Source: CAIZGX01 sp044374295
GTDB taxonomy: Bacteria; Bacteroidota; Bacteroidia; Flavobacteriales_D; Sanyastnellaceae
NCBI GenBank assembly: GCA_044374295.1
Contig: JBILOU010000050.1
Span: 1 to 15,620 of the forward strand
Direction of reading: 5' to 3'
Length of the DNA stretch: 15,620 bases
The number at the start of each line of letters is the position of its first letter. The stretch's first letter is position 1. The translations under genes were made by a program, and so were the position numbers. Of this stretch, positions 6,701 to 14,735 are shown piece after piece. The notes under the pieces are model-generated. The model had not been told where the DNA came from and did not search any database. It worked only from the letters and a program-made list of their open reading frames with translations.

Positions 6701-7711
6701 ATGGAACACTCGCTAATCATTCGTGACATTCAAATGGGCAATGTAGCCCCTGTTTATCTTTTGCACGGCGAGGAAGCATTCTTTATAGATCTTATAGCCG
6801 ATGCCATTGAGAACAAAATTCTCGATGAAAGTGAAAAGGCCTTCGGCCTTACCGTTTGCTACGGCAAAGATTCAAATCTAGAATCCATTATCTCCATGGC
6901 GAAGAGTTTCCCCATGATGGGAAACAAGCAAGTGATTATTGTTCGGGAAGCCCAAGATTTAAAATGTTGGAAGAAAGAGGAACTCTACAAATGTTTGTTG
7001 AATTACCTCGACGCGCCCACGCAAAGTACCGTTCTTGCATTCTGTTACAAGAATGGAAAAGTAGACGGAAGATCTTCGCTTTTCAAAACATTGAAAGCAA
7101 AGGCGAAGACTTTTGAATCGGCGGCCATCAAAGAAAATCAACTTCCTACGTGGGTTCAGAACATTGCGAAAGACCAAGGTCTTACTATTCGCGGAACTGC
7201 TACTCAACTGCTTGCAGACTATTTGGGTTCTGACCTTCACAAACTAACAAATGAGATCTCGAAGTTGAGCATTGTGCTTAATCCAGGCGACGAAATTACT
7301 ACCCAAATTATCCAAGACCACATTGGTATTTCAAAAGACTACAATGTGTGGGAATTGCAAACAGCGCTCATTCGCAAAGATGTTTTGAAGGCCAATCAAA
7401 TAATTAATTTCTTCGAGAAAAACCCGAAAGACCATCCATTGTTTCAAATTATTCCTGCGCTTTACGGATTTTTCGCAAAGCTTTGTGTCATTCAAAACAG
7501 TTCGAACAAAGACGAAGCGTACAAAGAACTTGGAGTGAATTATTACGCTGCGCAAAACTACAAGGAAGGAGAGAAAAACTATTCACCCGGAAAATCGGAA
7601 CGTATCATCAAATACTTCCGCGATGCAGATGAACAACTGAAAGGATTGAAAGGAAACAGCATGTCTCACGGAGACATTATGCGTGAGTTGATCTTTAAGA
7701 TTCTACATTAA
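6701..7711 (+). CDS. holA: DNA polymerase III subunit delta
   Basis: The protein of 336 residues fits the family. Delta opens the sliding-clamp ring within the clamp-loader complex at replication forks. Recognisable Bacteroidota HolA features are APVYLLHGEEAFFIDLIAD (16-34), the EKAFGLTVCYGKD segment (45-57), and SFPMMGNKQVIIVREAQDLK, which follows in the first AAA+-like domain. The C-terminal half is helical (KLTNEISKLSIVL, HIGISKDYNVWELQTAL, HPLFQIIPALYGFFAKL) like the collar-region helices of delta. I chose ATG 6701, not the in-frame TTG at 6692, because that TTG is part of the probable -7 promoter box. It is convergent with the glycosylasparaginase gene, 4 bases apart. Confidence 0.93.
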   Translation: MEHSLIIRDIQMGNVAPVYLLHGEEAFFIDLIADAIENKILDESEKAFGLTVCYGKDSNLESIISMAKSFPMMGNKQVIIVREAQDLKCWKKEELYKCLLNYLDAPTQSTVLAFCYKNGKVDGRSSLFKTLKAKAKTFESAAIKENQLPTWVQNIAKDQGLTIRGTATQLLADYLGSDLHKLTNEISKLSIVLNPGDEITTQIIQDHIGISKDYNVWELQTALIRKDVLKANQIINFFEKNPKDHPLFQIIPALYGFFAKLCVIQNSSNKDEAYKELGVNYYAAQNYKEGEKNYSPGKSERIIKYFRDADEQLKGLKGNSMSHGDIMRELIFKILH

Positions 7712-7730
7712 CGAATTAACGAATCAACGA
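7707..7730. repeat. Three tandem 8-base units across convergent stop codons
   Basis: The units ATTAACGA (7707-7714), ATTAACGA (7715-7722) and ATCAACGA (7723-7730) run in tandem. The first contains the holA stop (TAA 7709-7711) and the second contains the glycosylasparaginase stop on the other strand (TTA 7716-7718). It is short and may be a replication-slippage product. No terminator hairpin is visible here. Confidence 0.6.
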
Positions 7731-8711
7731 TCCCGCAGTGTACATTTCGTTCTTACCGTCTTTGCACAACGCATAAGTAAATCCGCCTCTTAATCCGAAA
7801 CCTCCTGTAACACCGGCTTTATCTACTGCCAAGACTCCAACTTGGAATTCATCGGTCATAAAAGCATTGTTCGCTTTTAATCGCGCTATAGCCTCTTCAC
7901 AGGCTTCTTGTGCCGAGGCTCCTTGACGCATTAATTCAACAACTAAGAAGGATGTGCAGGAGCGTATTACTGTTTCACCAAGACCTGTGCAGGTTGCGCC
8001 ACCAATTTCATTGTCGATGTACAGACCGGCTCCAATAATCGGACTGTCACCTACTCTTCCATGCATCTTGTATGACAGTCCACTTGTGGTGCAAGCGCCC
8101 GAAATTCTTCCTTCATAATCCATGGCAAGCAAGCCAATGGTATCGTGATTTTCAATATTGATGATTGGTTTGTATTCGGAAGTCTTCAACCATTCTTTCC
8201 ATGCTTTGTCCGCTTCCGGATTAACGTAATCGCTGTGTTTGAATCCTTGTTCCAGAGCAAATTGCTCTGCCCCCTTTCCAACAATCATAGCATGCGGAGT
8301 CTTTTCCAAGACCGCACGCGCAATAGAAATCGGGTGTTCGAATCCTTGAACAAAGGCAACAGATCCAACCTTGTGCTGCCAATCCATAATACATGCATCA
8401 AGAGTAGTTCGTCCCTCTCTGTCTGGCAATCCACCGAGTCCAACACTCAGGTTTGTCAAATCTGATTCCGTTTGCCAAACGCCCTTCTCTGCCATATCTA
8501 AAGCATTCCCACCTTTCTTCAATGCGTCCATTGCAGCATCGTTTGCTGCAATGCCGTGATCCCAAGTTGACAGAACCAACCCTTTCGTATAGCGCACTTT
8601 CTCTGCTGGCTTTTTCTTCTTTTCACTGAATGAAAACAAAGCCGGTGACATCCCCAACAATGCGCCTGTAGCGGCAAGCTGACCTAAAAACTTTCTTCTG
8701 TTACTCGACAT
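7716..8711 (-). CDS. Glycosylasparaginase / isoaspartyl peptidase family Ntn-hydrolase, Tat-exported
   Basis: The protein has 331 residues and opens with a twin-arginine signal (SNRRKFLGQLAATGALLG, 3-20). The mature part is of the N4-(beta-N-acetylglucosaminyl)-L-asparaginase family, which cleaves GlcNAc-Asn linkages or related beta-aspartyl bonds. The proenzyme should cut itself between D190 and T191 in NHDTIGLLAMD, making T191 the N-terminal nucleophile. The family signatures GRVGDSPIIGAGLYID (R and D for the substrate alpha-groups) and CTGLGE follow in the beta chain, and GLGGLPDREG (91-100) is the N-terminal signature. The NHDTIG form fits glycosylasparaginase better than plant-type asparaginase, but substrate cannot be read from sequence. 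Its ATG shares one base with the deiminase stop (TAATG), so it is the second gene of that operon. Confidence 0.88.
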   Translation of the reverse strand: MSSNRRKFLGQLAATGALLGMSPALFSFSEKKKKPAEKVRYTKGLVLSTWDHGIAANDAAMDALKKGGNALDMAEKGVWQTESDLTNLSVGLGGLPDREGRTTLDACIMDWQHKVGSVAFVQGFEHPISIARAVLEKTPHAMIVGKGAEQFALEQGFKHSDYVNPEADKAWKEWLKTSEYKPIINIENHDTIGLLAMDYEGRISGACTTSGLSYKMHGRVGDSPIIGAGLYIDNEIGGATCTGLGETVIRSCTSFLVVELMRQGASAQEACEEAIARLKANNAFMTDEFQVGVLAVDKAGVTGGFGLRGGFTYALCKDGKNEMYTAGSLIR

Positions 8712-10495
8712 TATTTAACGATAAATGGAAGACGATAAGCGCCCTTGTCTGTGATTAATTGAACGGCATACACACCTGAAACTAAATCACTCGCATTGAA
8801 AAACACTTTCGATTGTTCTGGTGAAAGCACTCCTGAATATATTTCCTTTACACGGCGTCCTTGCATATCTACAATAAAAGCTTGCGCTTTTTGCGAAGCA
8901 CGTGCATTAAATTCCACGCAAGTAATTTCACTCGCAGGATTCGGATAAATTCTCGAAAAACTGAAAGCTTCTTCGTTAATGCTGTTTCCATTCAACACAT
9001 CGAAACTCCAGTATCCTTCTGGCGCAGCCATTGGACGTTGCATTACTTTTCCTGTTGTTGCTTCTCCTTCCACGTAATAGTAAACACGTGTACCAGCCGG
9101 CTGCGCAGGAATAAATCCTTCCCAATTATTACTTCCTACACTAGTCATTTCCACTAAATTGTATGCACCCGTTAGAGAGGTCTTCCAATACAATCTTCCA
9201 GCAGCTATTCCGTCGCGGTGATTCATATATGCGACAACTGAATAAGGAGCGGATGTGTTGTCTGTATCTGGAAGTGGGTTATGGCTAATAAGTAATGGAT
9301 TCTGAACCCCAACGCTGTGAGTTATACAATGTATTGCACCGCTAGCCGCAATGATATTATCGGGTTGATTATCGCTATCAATGCCCACAATCTGATAACC
9401 AGGAAGTGCTTCTTGCCATATGCGTAGAGCCGTGGTGTCGTATTCTTCGCGGTATGTTGGAAGTATAACCATCTTGTTCACGAACACAGCATTTGTGTAG
9501 GTGCGATAATAAGCCGCCGGATTCGAACTCGGCCAATTTCCGGAGGCACTCGGAGGCATTGGAATGCGAATGGTCTTGTAAGGCTCTCCCCACTTATTCA
9601 TAAAGTTCGAAACCACATAATCCATGTTCGCATTGATTTGGGGACCGTCTGCAATTCCTTCCGGATACTCACCCACCAACAAGGTTTGCTCATCTAGAAG
9701 CTTCATGTGCATATCTACGTGATGAATACCATCGTATGGAAGAACTGGCATTTTAATATATCTGTCTACACCAAGATAGTTCTCTGTGATGGCATCGATC
9801 TCCGCCTCTGTTTTTGCGGTAACTCCGTATGGATTTCCAGGAGCATTTTCTTCCAATACAAGTTCTGAAATGATTGCTGTTCCGAAACCATCACTCATCC
9901 AATTACCACCCGTATTAACCAAGTCATCCGGAGCCGCAGTTGTTGTGTATAAATCCAATCCCAAATAATCGGCTACGTACTGAGGTGAAGAGTCGTCGTT
10001 CGGACGCGTTGGGCGATTGTAAATCCAATCGACCAAGAACAAATCTTCCACTTCGTTTGCATAAGCCGGATTAGCGCCGTAATCGCGCATCCAAACCGAA
10101 TCATAATTAGCTGGAAGAATAATTACATTATCCATGTTTGTAAACGCAGGACCTCCAGAAGTGCTGTACAAATAATTCTGTGTTGCTTGAACGTCTTCAG
10201 ATAAAATAACCACCAACGTTTGAGTGCGAGCTGCCGCTACAATCTGCTTTAAAATCGAAGGATAAGAGATCCAAGAAATTGTTAAACATTGTATCTCTTC
10301 CCACTCGGCCATCGCACGAATATTTGGAAAAGGCGGTGGAGACTCGATTCCTCTGTCTGAATTCACAATTGAAAAATCACCGTGAGAAATTTGCTCAATT
10401 TCAGCAGGCGTCAAATTCCTTGGCAAATCAACTTGCGCATTCAACAAAGACGTTAAACTTAAAGCGAGAGTCAGTAGACTTAAAATACGTTTCAT
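8711..10495 (-). CDS. T9SS-exported peptidylarginine/agmatine deiminase family protein
   Basis: This 594-residue protein has a Sec signal (1-20, cleavage near NAQ), a guanidine-modifying pentein domain of the PAD_porph family (about 45-400), an Ig-like beta domain (about 410-500) and a T9SS sorting domain (510-594, with FSRIYPNPAS, VDMQGRRV and VSGVYAVQL). The catalytic set aligns by eye with Porphyromonas gingivalis PPAD: D138 in VWMRDYG, H259 and D261 in HHVDMH, N335 in YTNAV, and nucleophile C390 in GAIHCITHSVG. The reaction is hydrolysis of a guanidino group, giving citrulline (protein) or N-carbamoylputrescine (agmatine) plus ammonia. Export with an Ig domain and sorting domain matches PPAD architecture and favours an extracellular peptide or protein substrate, by inference. 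It is the first gene of an operon with the glycosylasparaginase. No convincing promoter was found in the 49 bases upstream. Confidence 0.88.
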   Translation of the reverse strand: MKRILSLLTLALSLTSLLNAQVDLPRNLTPAEIEQISHGDFSIVNSDRGIESPPPFPNIRAMAEWEEIQCLTISWISYPSILKQIVAAARTQTLVVILSEDVQATQNYLYSTSGGPAFTNMDNVIILPANYDSVWMRDYGANPAYANEVEDLFLVDWIYNRPTRPNDDSSPQYVADYLGLDLYTTTAAPDDLVNTGGNWMSDGFGTAIISELVLEENAPGNPYGVTAKTEAEIDAITENYLGVDRYIKMPVLPYDGIHHVDMHMKLLDEQTLLVGEYPEGIADGPQINANMDYVVSNFMNKWGEPYKTIRIPMPPSASGNWPSSNPAAYYRTYTNAVFVNKMVILPTYREEYDTTALRIWQEALPGYQIVGIDSDNQPDNIIAASGAIHCITHSVGVQNPLLISHNPLPDTDNTSAPYSVVAYMNHRDGIAAGRLYWKTSLTGAYNLVEMTSVGSNNWEGFIPAQPAGTRVYYYVEGEATTGKVMQRPMAAPEGYWSFDVLNGNSINEEAFSFSRIYPNPASEITCVEFNARASQKAQAFIVDMQGRRVKEIYSGVLSPEQSKVFFNASDLVSGVYAVQLITDKGAYRLPFIVK

Positions 10496-10544
10496 TGGGT
10501 TAAATATTTTTCGGTTTGAAATTAGTCATGTATTTGCACAATAC

Positions 10545-11177
10545 CTATAAATTCAAGATTAAATTGTTGGTTTGAAAGGGATGACAGAAAAGGCTGTCCA
10601 GTATAAAACTTGTGCCTGAAGTCGATGAGATTGCGCAATTGTATTTCAACCACCTTCCTCCATAGACGTCGCATTGAAAAACAGTATCAGAAAGATTATT
10701 AAATGTCTTCACCGCATTCGTGCAGCAATTGCAGTTAAAATTTGTCCCTACCCAGTTGAATTGAATAAGCGAAGCCCCTGAATTATTTTGTAGATGAACC
10801 AAAACAGAAGACTCTGGCCATAGCGCAACGTTTTTGGTCAGATTAACTTCATTTCGAAGATCGTCTGGTGCAATTGCTATCTCTTGCGAATAATAAAATT
10901 CTCTTGAAACCATTAATCGAGCTTCCGTCAAATTTTCTTTCTTCCATTCCATTTTGTACTTTCCATTTACATCGGAAGTTGCATTAGCCGCTTCCAGAAA
11001 ATAATTCGTGAACACACCGTTCACTAGAGACTTCTGCTCAAATACTGTTGTCACATATGGAAGCGCAGCGCCCGAAGAGGCATCGGTTGTCTCTCCTTCC
11101 AAAGAATAATTATCGGAAGGTTTCTTGCAAGAAGCAAACAACAAAAGCAGAGATAAAATCTTCAAGCTCAACTTCAT
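10545..11177 (-). CDS. Cysteine-rich lipoprotein with carboxypeptidase-regulatory-like domain
   Basis: The 210-residue product has a lipoprotein signal with lipobox LFASC, so C17 is the predicted lipidated residue, followed by KK. Residues about 25-115 look like a CarboxypepD_reg-like beta sandwich (SLEGETTDASSGAALPYV, then ATSDVNGKYKMEW). The C-terminal part (about 145-200) holds a cysteine cluster (NCNCC, QCDVYGG, YNC, FCHPF) that could form disulfides or bind a metal. No enzyme motif is recognised. The ATG overlaps the MltF-like stop by 4 bases, so it is co-translated with a peptidoglycan-cleaving enzyme; a role as partner or anchor at the envelope is inferred. It is separated from the deiminase gene by 49 bases with no clear hairpin. 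Confidence 0.78.
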   Translation of the reverse strand: MKLSLKILSLLLLFASCKKPSDNYSLEGETTDASSGAALPYVTTVFEQKSLVNGVFTNYFLEAANATSDVNGKYKMEWKKENLTEARLMVSREFYYSQEIAIAPDDLRNEVNLTKNVALWPESSVLVHLQNNSGASLIQFNWVGTNFNCNCCTNAVKTFNNLSDTVFQCDVYGGRWLKYNCAISSTSGTSFILDSLFCHPFQTNNLILNL

Positions 11178-12634
11178 TTCGACCCTGTTTTGTAGTGTTC
11201 AAAAATGGCTAGAATTTTATTTACAAAATTCACTGGGCCAACACCATTGAGGTACCCGTGCTTTACACAAGACATGGCGTAGTATTGTCGCTGCGCCTTC
11301 AGCATCAATGCATCTGCAACATGGCCGTCCCATAAGGTATCGTTCCTTCCTGTTTGACGGGCGATGCACATGGCATCTAAGATATGTCCTGGCCCACAAT
11401 TGTAACTCGCCAACATAAATTTCACGCGTTCGTTCGGATTATGAATGTACTGCTTCCAAAAGCTGTCTAAGTACTTAAGAAGTTTCGCACCTGCCATAAT
11501 GTTATTATCGGGCGGACAAAGCGTATCACCATCATACTTCAAGAGAGTTGCTGGCATGAGCTGCATGAGTCCGCGCGCGCCTGCCCACGATTCTGCATTC
11601 GGATTAAATCCAGATTCAACATAACTTAATGCCGTTAACAAGCGCCAATCCCAGCCCACAATTGGCGCATGCGCTTTGTACAGCGAATCAAAAGGAGACA
11701 AGACTCCATCCTTTATGGGTGGCATGGAAAAGAAACGCTGTACTCCGCCAGACCAATGCTCCTCAGCACGTCCGAAATACCTGCGGTACAACTTGCTAAT
11801 GAACCTGGCGCCGCTTTTTCCTGCAATGAAAGAAGTTAGTCTTTCTTGAAGTAAATATGCATTTGGGCGAATCGCCCAAGCGATGTCTTCGTCTTCGCTC
11901 AACTCGACCGACATATCCAAATTCGGATAGTCTTCAAAACTTAAAAATGCCAAACTCTTATCGGTAATGGTTGCCGGAACCGCACCGCTTGCGACTTCTT
12001 GCAACAATTCTTCTGTTCCTACCTTTCCACTTGCTTCAATTACTTGAAGATTCATTCCTGAACTCTTCGTTATTTCTTCTAATTTTCTGTAGAACGATGA
12101 ATAAGCATGAACGTGAATGGGCAGACGATCGAGCTCATTCATTCCATGAACAACGATTCCATTTTCCAGTAATTTGTTTGAAGTATCTCTGCGCTGAACA
12201 AGCACTTGCTTGGTTTGATAAATCGGCGGCGAGAATGCCAAAAATCTCTTCCGCTGTTCTGTCACGGTAAGGTTTGAAGCGATGATATCGCCTTCACCGC
12301 GATACAGCATGGCGAACATGCTGTCCAAATTTTCAATGACACGAACTTCCAATTTTACCTTCAGAAATTTCGCGAACTGCTTCGCCAATTCGTAGTCGAA
12401 ACCCTTCGGTTCTTCCTTATACAAATAATAGGTGGAAGAACTATTTTCTGTAAGAATAATGAGCTTTCCTCTCGCGCGAATACTGTCTAAATCAACATTC
12501 ACCAATTCGGGCAAATTGGGATCTTGTTCAAACTCTTTCAACTTTTTCTTCGGTGCAAGTAGCGTAAACATAAAAGCCACACCACCAAGCAAAGCAAGAG
12601 AAACGAGGATAACACGCCAAACAGATTTCTTCAA
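11174..12634 (-). CDS. mltF: MltF-like membrane-bound lytic murein transglycosylase
   Basis: The 486-residue protein has an N-terminal membrane anchor (about 7-26), a type 3 solute-binding-like domain (about 55-290; GKLIILTENSSSTYYLYKEE, GFDYELAKQFAKFL, GEGDIIASNLTVTEQRKRF) and an SLT lysozyme-fold domain (about 320-470). The catalytic glutamate is E340 in ALSYVESGFNP, followed by the SLT signatures GARGLMQLMP (352-361) and ASYNCGPGH. The enzyme cleaves peptidoglycan to 1,6-anhydroMurNAc ends in the periplasm; in MltF the substrate-binding-like domain senses muropeptides. The start is TTG at 12634; no in-frame ATG exists before an upstream stop, and the next Met (22) would cut the membrane segment. 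Its stop overlaps the lipoprotein ATG. Confidence 0.9.
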   Translation of the reverse strand: MKKSVWRVILVSLALLGGVAFMFTLLAPKKKLKEFEQDPNLPELVNVDLDSIRARGKLIILTENSSSTYYLYKEEPKGFDYELAKQFAKFLKVKLEVRVIENLDSMFAMLYRGEGDIIASNLTVTEQRKRFLAFSPPIYQTKQVLVQRRDTSNKLLENGIVVHGMNELDRLPIHVHAYSSFYRKLEEITKSSGMNLQVIEASGKVGTEELLQEVASGAVPATITDKSLAFLSFEDYPNLDMSVELSEDEDIAWAIRPNAYLLQERLTSFIAGKSGARFISKLYRRYFGRAEEHWSGGVQRFFSMPPIKDGVLSPFDSLYKAHAPIVGWDWRLLTALSYVESGFNPNAESWAGARGLMQLMPATLLKYDGDTLCPPDNNIMAGAKLLKYLDSFWKQYIHNPNERVKFMLASYNCGPGHILDAMCIARQTGRNDTLWDGHVADALMLKAQRQYYAMSCVKHGYLNGVGPVNFVNKILAIFEHYKTGSK

Positions 12635-12679
12635 TGATTTCAGGTTTCTTCCGCGAGCGAATCACGAAAGGGTTACTTA

Positions 12680-12708
12680 CAAACTTAATCAATTTTATTT
12701 TCATGCAG
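12680..12708 (-). promoter_or_regulatory. Candidate promoter of the MltF-like gene
   Basis: On the minus strand, CTG (12708-12706), an 18-base spacer and TAAGTTTG (12687-12680) match the -33/-7 pattern with one -33 mismatch. The TAA of the box is also the stop codon of the ACP phosphodiesterase-like gene. It gives a leader of about 40 bases to the TTG at 12634, so the transglycosylase need not depend on the upstream gene for transcription. Confidence 0.45.
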
Positions 12709-13338
12709 AAGCGCCAAACGCTTCAACTCAAATTCACGCTTCAACTCTTCGAAGAATGTCGGAAAATATGCCGAAGCCATTTCCACATAATCATCAAAAA
12801 AATCTCCTGCTGCTAGCAACGATTCGCCGCGAGGAATGCGATTTCCCATTTGACGAACAATGACCGCCATTCCAACCGGATTAGCGTATTTCAACATAAA
12901 TTCTTTGTCTTTCATGTGGAAGAAATATTGCTTCATTTTATCCGGAAAAGACTCTTCGTGCTTATTCAAAACACCAAACGTGAATTGCTGAAATTCTTCC
13001 AACTCCCTTCCAGCATGAAAATGAAAATCCTTGGCCAAGAAATGATCAAAAACCAAGTCAATGAGCACACTGCTGTACAAACCCAAATTCGGACGGTATG
13101 CCGCGCGAAGTTCCTTGACTAAATCGTGTGTGTCTGTGAATGAATCGACCCATCGATGAAGCAGAATTCCTTGACGTATATCCGGACTATAAAAATTGAA
13201 ATCACTGCCCTTCACCGCGTCTGCAATGAACTGTCCAACCATTTCCTCTTCATTGTCAGAAGAAAGGTACAAGTGGGCCAAATGATTAATTCTACAAAGA
13301 ACGAAGTTTAACTCTTTCGGTGAAGTATCTTTGCACAA
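12685..13338 (-). CDS. acpH: Acyl carrier protein phosphodiesterase-like protein (AcpH family)
   Basis: The protein is 217 residues from ATG 13338. It matches the ACP phosphodiesterase family, HD-like metal hydrolases reported to remove 4'-phosphopantetheine from acyl carrier protein. Seen are INHLAHLYLSS (17-27), GQFIADAVKG (35-44), GILLHRWVDSFTDTH (57-71) with H61, R62 and D65, and VFDHFLAKDF (96-105) with D98 and H99. Family members usually begin MNxLAH, which aligns to I17 (ATT at 13290). The ATG at 13338 therefore adds 16 residues that are probably untypical, and its codons overlap the -7 box of divergent glmM. Either the extension is real with a promoter inside glmM, or an ATT codon starts translation. 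Its stop lies in the downstream mltF promoter. Confidence 0.85.
   Translation of the reverse strand: MCKDTSPKELNFVLCRINHLAHLYLSSDNEEEMVGQFIADAVKGSDFNFYSPDIRQGILLHRWVDSFTDTHDLVKELRAAYRPNLGLYSSVLIDLVFDHFLAKDFHFHAGRELEEFQQFTFGVLNKHEESFPDKMKQYFFHMKDKEFMLKYANPVGMAVIVRQMGNRIPRGESLLAAGDFFDDYVEMASAYFPTFFEELKREFELKRLALLHENKID
13307..13333 (+). promoter_or_regulatory. glmM promoter
   Basis: TATCTTTG at 13326-13333 is a full TAnnTTTG match followed by C. The -33 element is weak (TTT at 13307-13309, spacer 16). The ATG at 13353 is 19 bases downstream. The box lies within the first codons of the divergent ACP phosphodiesterase gene if that gene starts at 13338. Confidence 0.55.
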
Positions 13339-13352
13339 GTTATTTTAAAGAC

Positions 13353-14735
13353 ATGACCTTAATAAAATCTATTTCCGGATTTCGTGGAACCATTGGCGCC
13401 GTTCCTGGCGAACATTTAACTCCGCTCGACACGGTGAAATTCACAGCGGCATTCGCTGCTTTTCTTCAACACAGAAATAACAAACAACATATTTCAATTG
13501 TAGTAGGAAGAGATGCGCGCATTAGCGGAGAGATGCTTCAGAACCTAGTGATGAACACTTTGGTTGGAATGGGTGTGCATGTCATAGATGCCGGACTTTC
13601 CACTACGCCAACTGTGGAATGGGCTGTAACGGAAAGCAAAGCGAACGGAGGAATTATCCTTACCGCTAGTCACAATCCGAAAGAATGGAACGCATTGAAA
13701 TTGCTCAACGAGAAAGGAGAATTCATTTCTGGCGATGAAGGAAAAGAAGTGTTGCGCAGAGCAGACAGCGATGATTACACCTTCTGCACAGTAGACGAAT
13801 TGGGCAGCATAGAAGAACGCAATTTCATGAAGGCGCACATTCAACATATTCTTGGAATAAACACCATAGATGTTGAAGCCATTGCAAATAAAAAATTCAA
13901 GATTGCAGTTGATGGAATCAATAGCACGGGAGGCATTTACGTTCCTGCTTTGCTTGATGCATTAGGCATTGAAAACATCGTACCGATTCACTGCAAAGCA
14001 GACGGACATTTCGCGCACAATCCAGAGCCTTTGGCCGAGCATTTGACCGACATTGTTTCCATACTGAAGAAAGAAAAATGCGATTTAGGAATCGTGGTTG
14101 ATCCAGATGTAGATCGTTTGGCCTTCGTGTGTGAAGACGGAAGTTTGTTTGGTGAAGAATACACCTTGGTAGCCATTGCAGATTATCTGCTTGGCATTAC
14201 TCCTGGTCCTACGGTGAGCAATCTTTCGAGCAGTCGCGCATTGGCAGATGTAACGCACAAACACGGACAACGCTACGAAGCTTCTGCTGTAGGCGAAGTG
14301 AACGTTGTTGCGAAGATGAAGGAAATTGGAGCCGTTATTGGCGGCGAAGGAAACGGTGGAATCATTTATCCGGAAACGCACTACGGAAGAGATGCGCTTG
14401 TTGGAATAGCGTTGTTCTTAACGCACCTTGCGAAGAACTTCAATTCTGTTTCTGAAATGCGTGCAACGTATCCGACGTATCAAATGATAAAGGACAAAGT
14501 AGTGTTAAGTCCGAGTCTCGATGTAGATGGAATACTTGCAACTGTGGCGAAAGAATTTCAAAATGAAAAAGTAAATACGATTGATGGTGTGAAGGTTGAC
14601 TTCTCGAACGGATGGGTGCATTTGCGTAAGAGTAACACCGAGCCTATCGTTAGAATCTACGCTGAAGCACCAACGAATGAAGAGGCCATTGAGCTTATTC
14701 AAAAAATAAAACAACACATTCCTTCCGCAGAATGA
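13353..14735 (+). CDS. glmM: Phosphoglucosamine mutase
   Basis: The 460-residue alpha-D-phosphohexomutase interconverts glucosamine-6-phosphate and glucosamine-1-phosphate on the way to UDP-GlcNAc for wall and lipid A. All four active-site loops are visible: phosphoserine S106 in TASHNPKEWNA, metal loop D250/D252/D254 in DPDVDR, sugar loop GGEGNGG (330-336), and phosphate loop RKSNTEPIVR (425-434). The GEGNGG loop is the form seen in Bacteroidota and archaeal enzymes rather than the GEQSGH form of E. coli GlmM, so related phosphomannomutase activity cannot be excluded. I chose ATG 13353; an in-frame ATG at 13320 lies upstream of the -7 promoter box and would not be transcribed. The stop overlaps the next start by 4 bases. 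Confidence 0.92.
   Translation: MTLIKSISGFRGTIGAVPGEHLTPLDTVKFTAAFAAFLQHRNNKQHISIVVGRDARISGEMLQNLVMNTLVGMGVHVIDAGLSTTPTVEWAVTESKANGGIILTASHNPKEWNALKLLNEKGEFISGDEGKEVLRRADSDDYTFCTVDELGSIEERNFMKAHIQHILGINTIDVEAIANKKFKIAVDGINSTGGIYVPALLDALGIENIVPIHCKADGHFAHNPEPLAEHLTDIVSILKKEKCDLGIVVDPDVDRLAFVCEDGSLFGEEYTLVAIADYLLGITPGPTVSNLSSSRALADVTHKHGQRYEASAVGEVNVVAKMKEIGAVIGGEGNGGIIYPETHYGRDALVGIALFLTHLAKNFNSVSEMRATYPTYQMIKDKVVLSPSLDVDGILATVAKEFQNEKVNTIDGVKVDFSNGWVHLRKSNTEPIVRIYAEAPTNEEAIELIQKIKQHIPSAE

Noticed and set aside
10496..10544. Possible promoter or terminator between the lipoprotein and deiminase genes
   Set aside because: No good TAnnTTTG with a correctly spaced TTG on the minus strand and no hairpin with a T-run; TAATTTCA has a spacer of only 14.
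13320..13352. Longer glmM start at ATG 13320 adding 11 residues
   Set aside because: The codons run through the -7 promoter box TATCTTTG at 13326-13333 and the family N-terminus fits MTLIKSISGFRGT at 13353.
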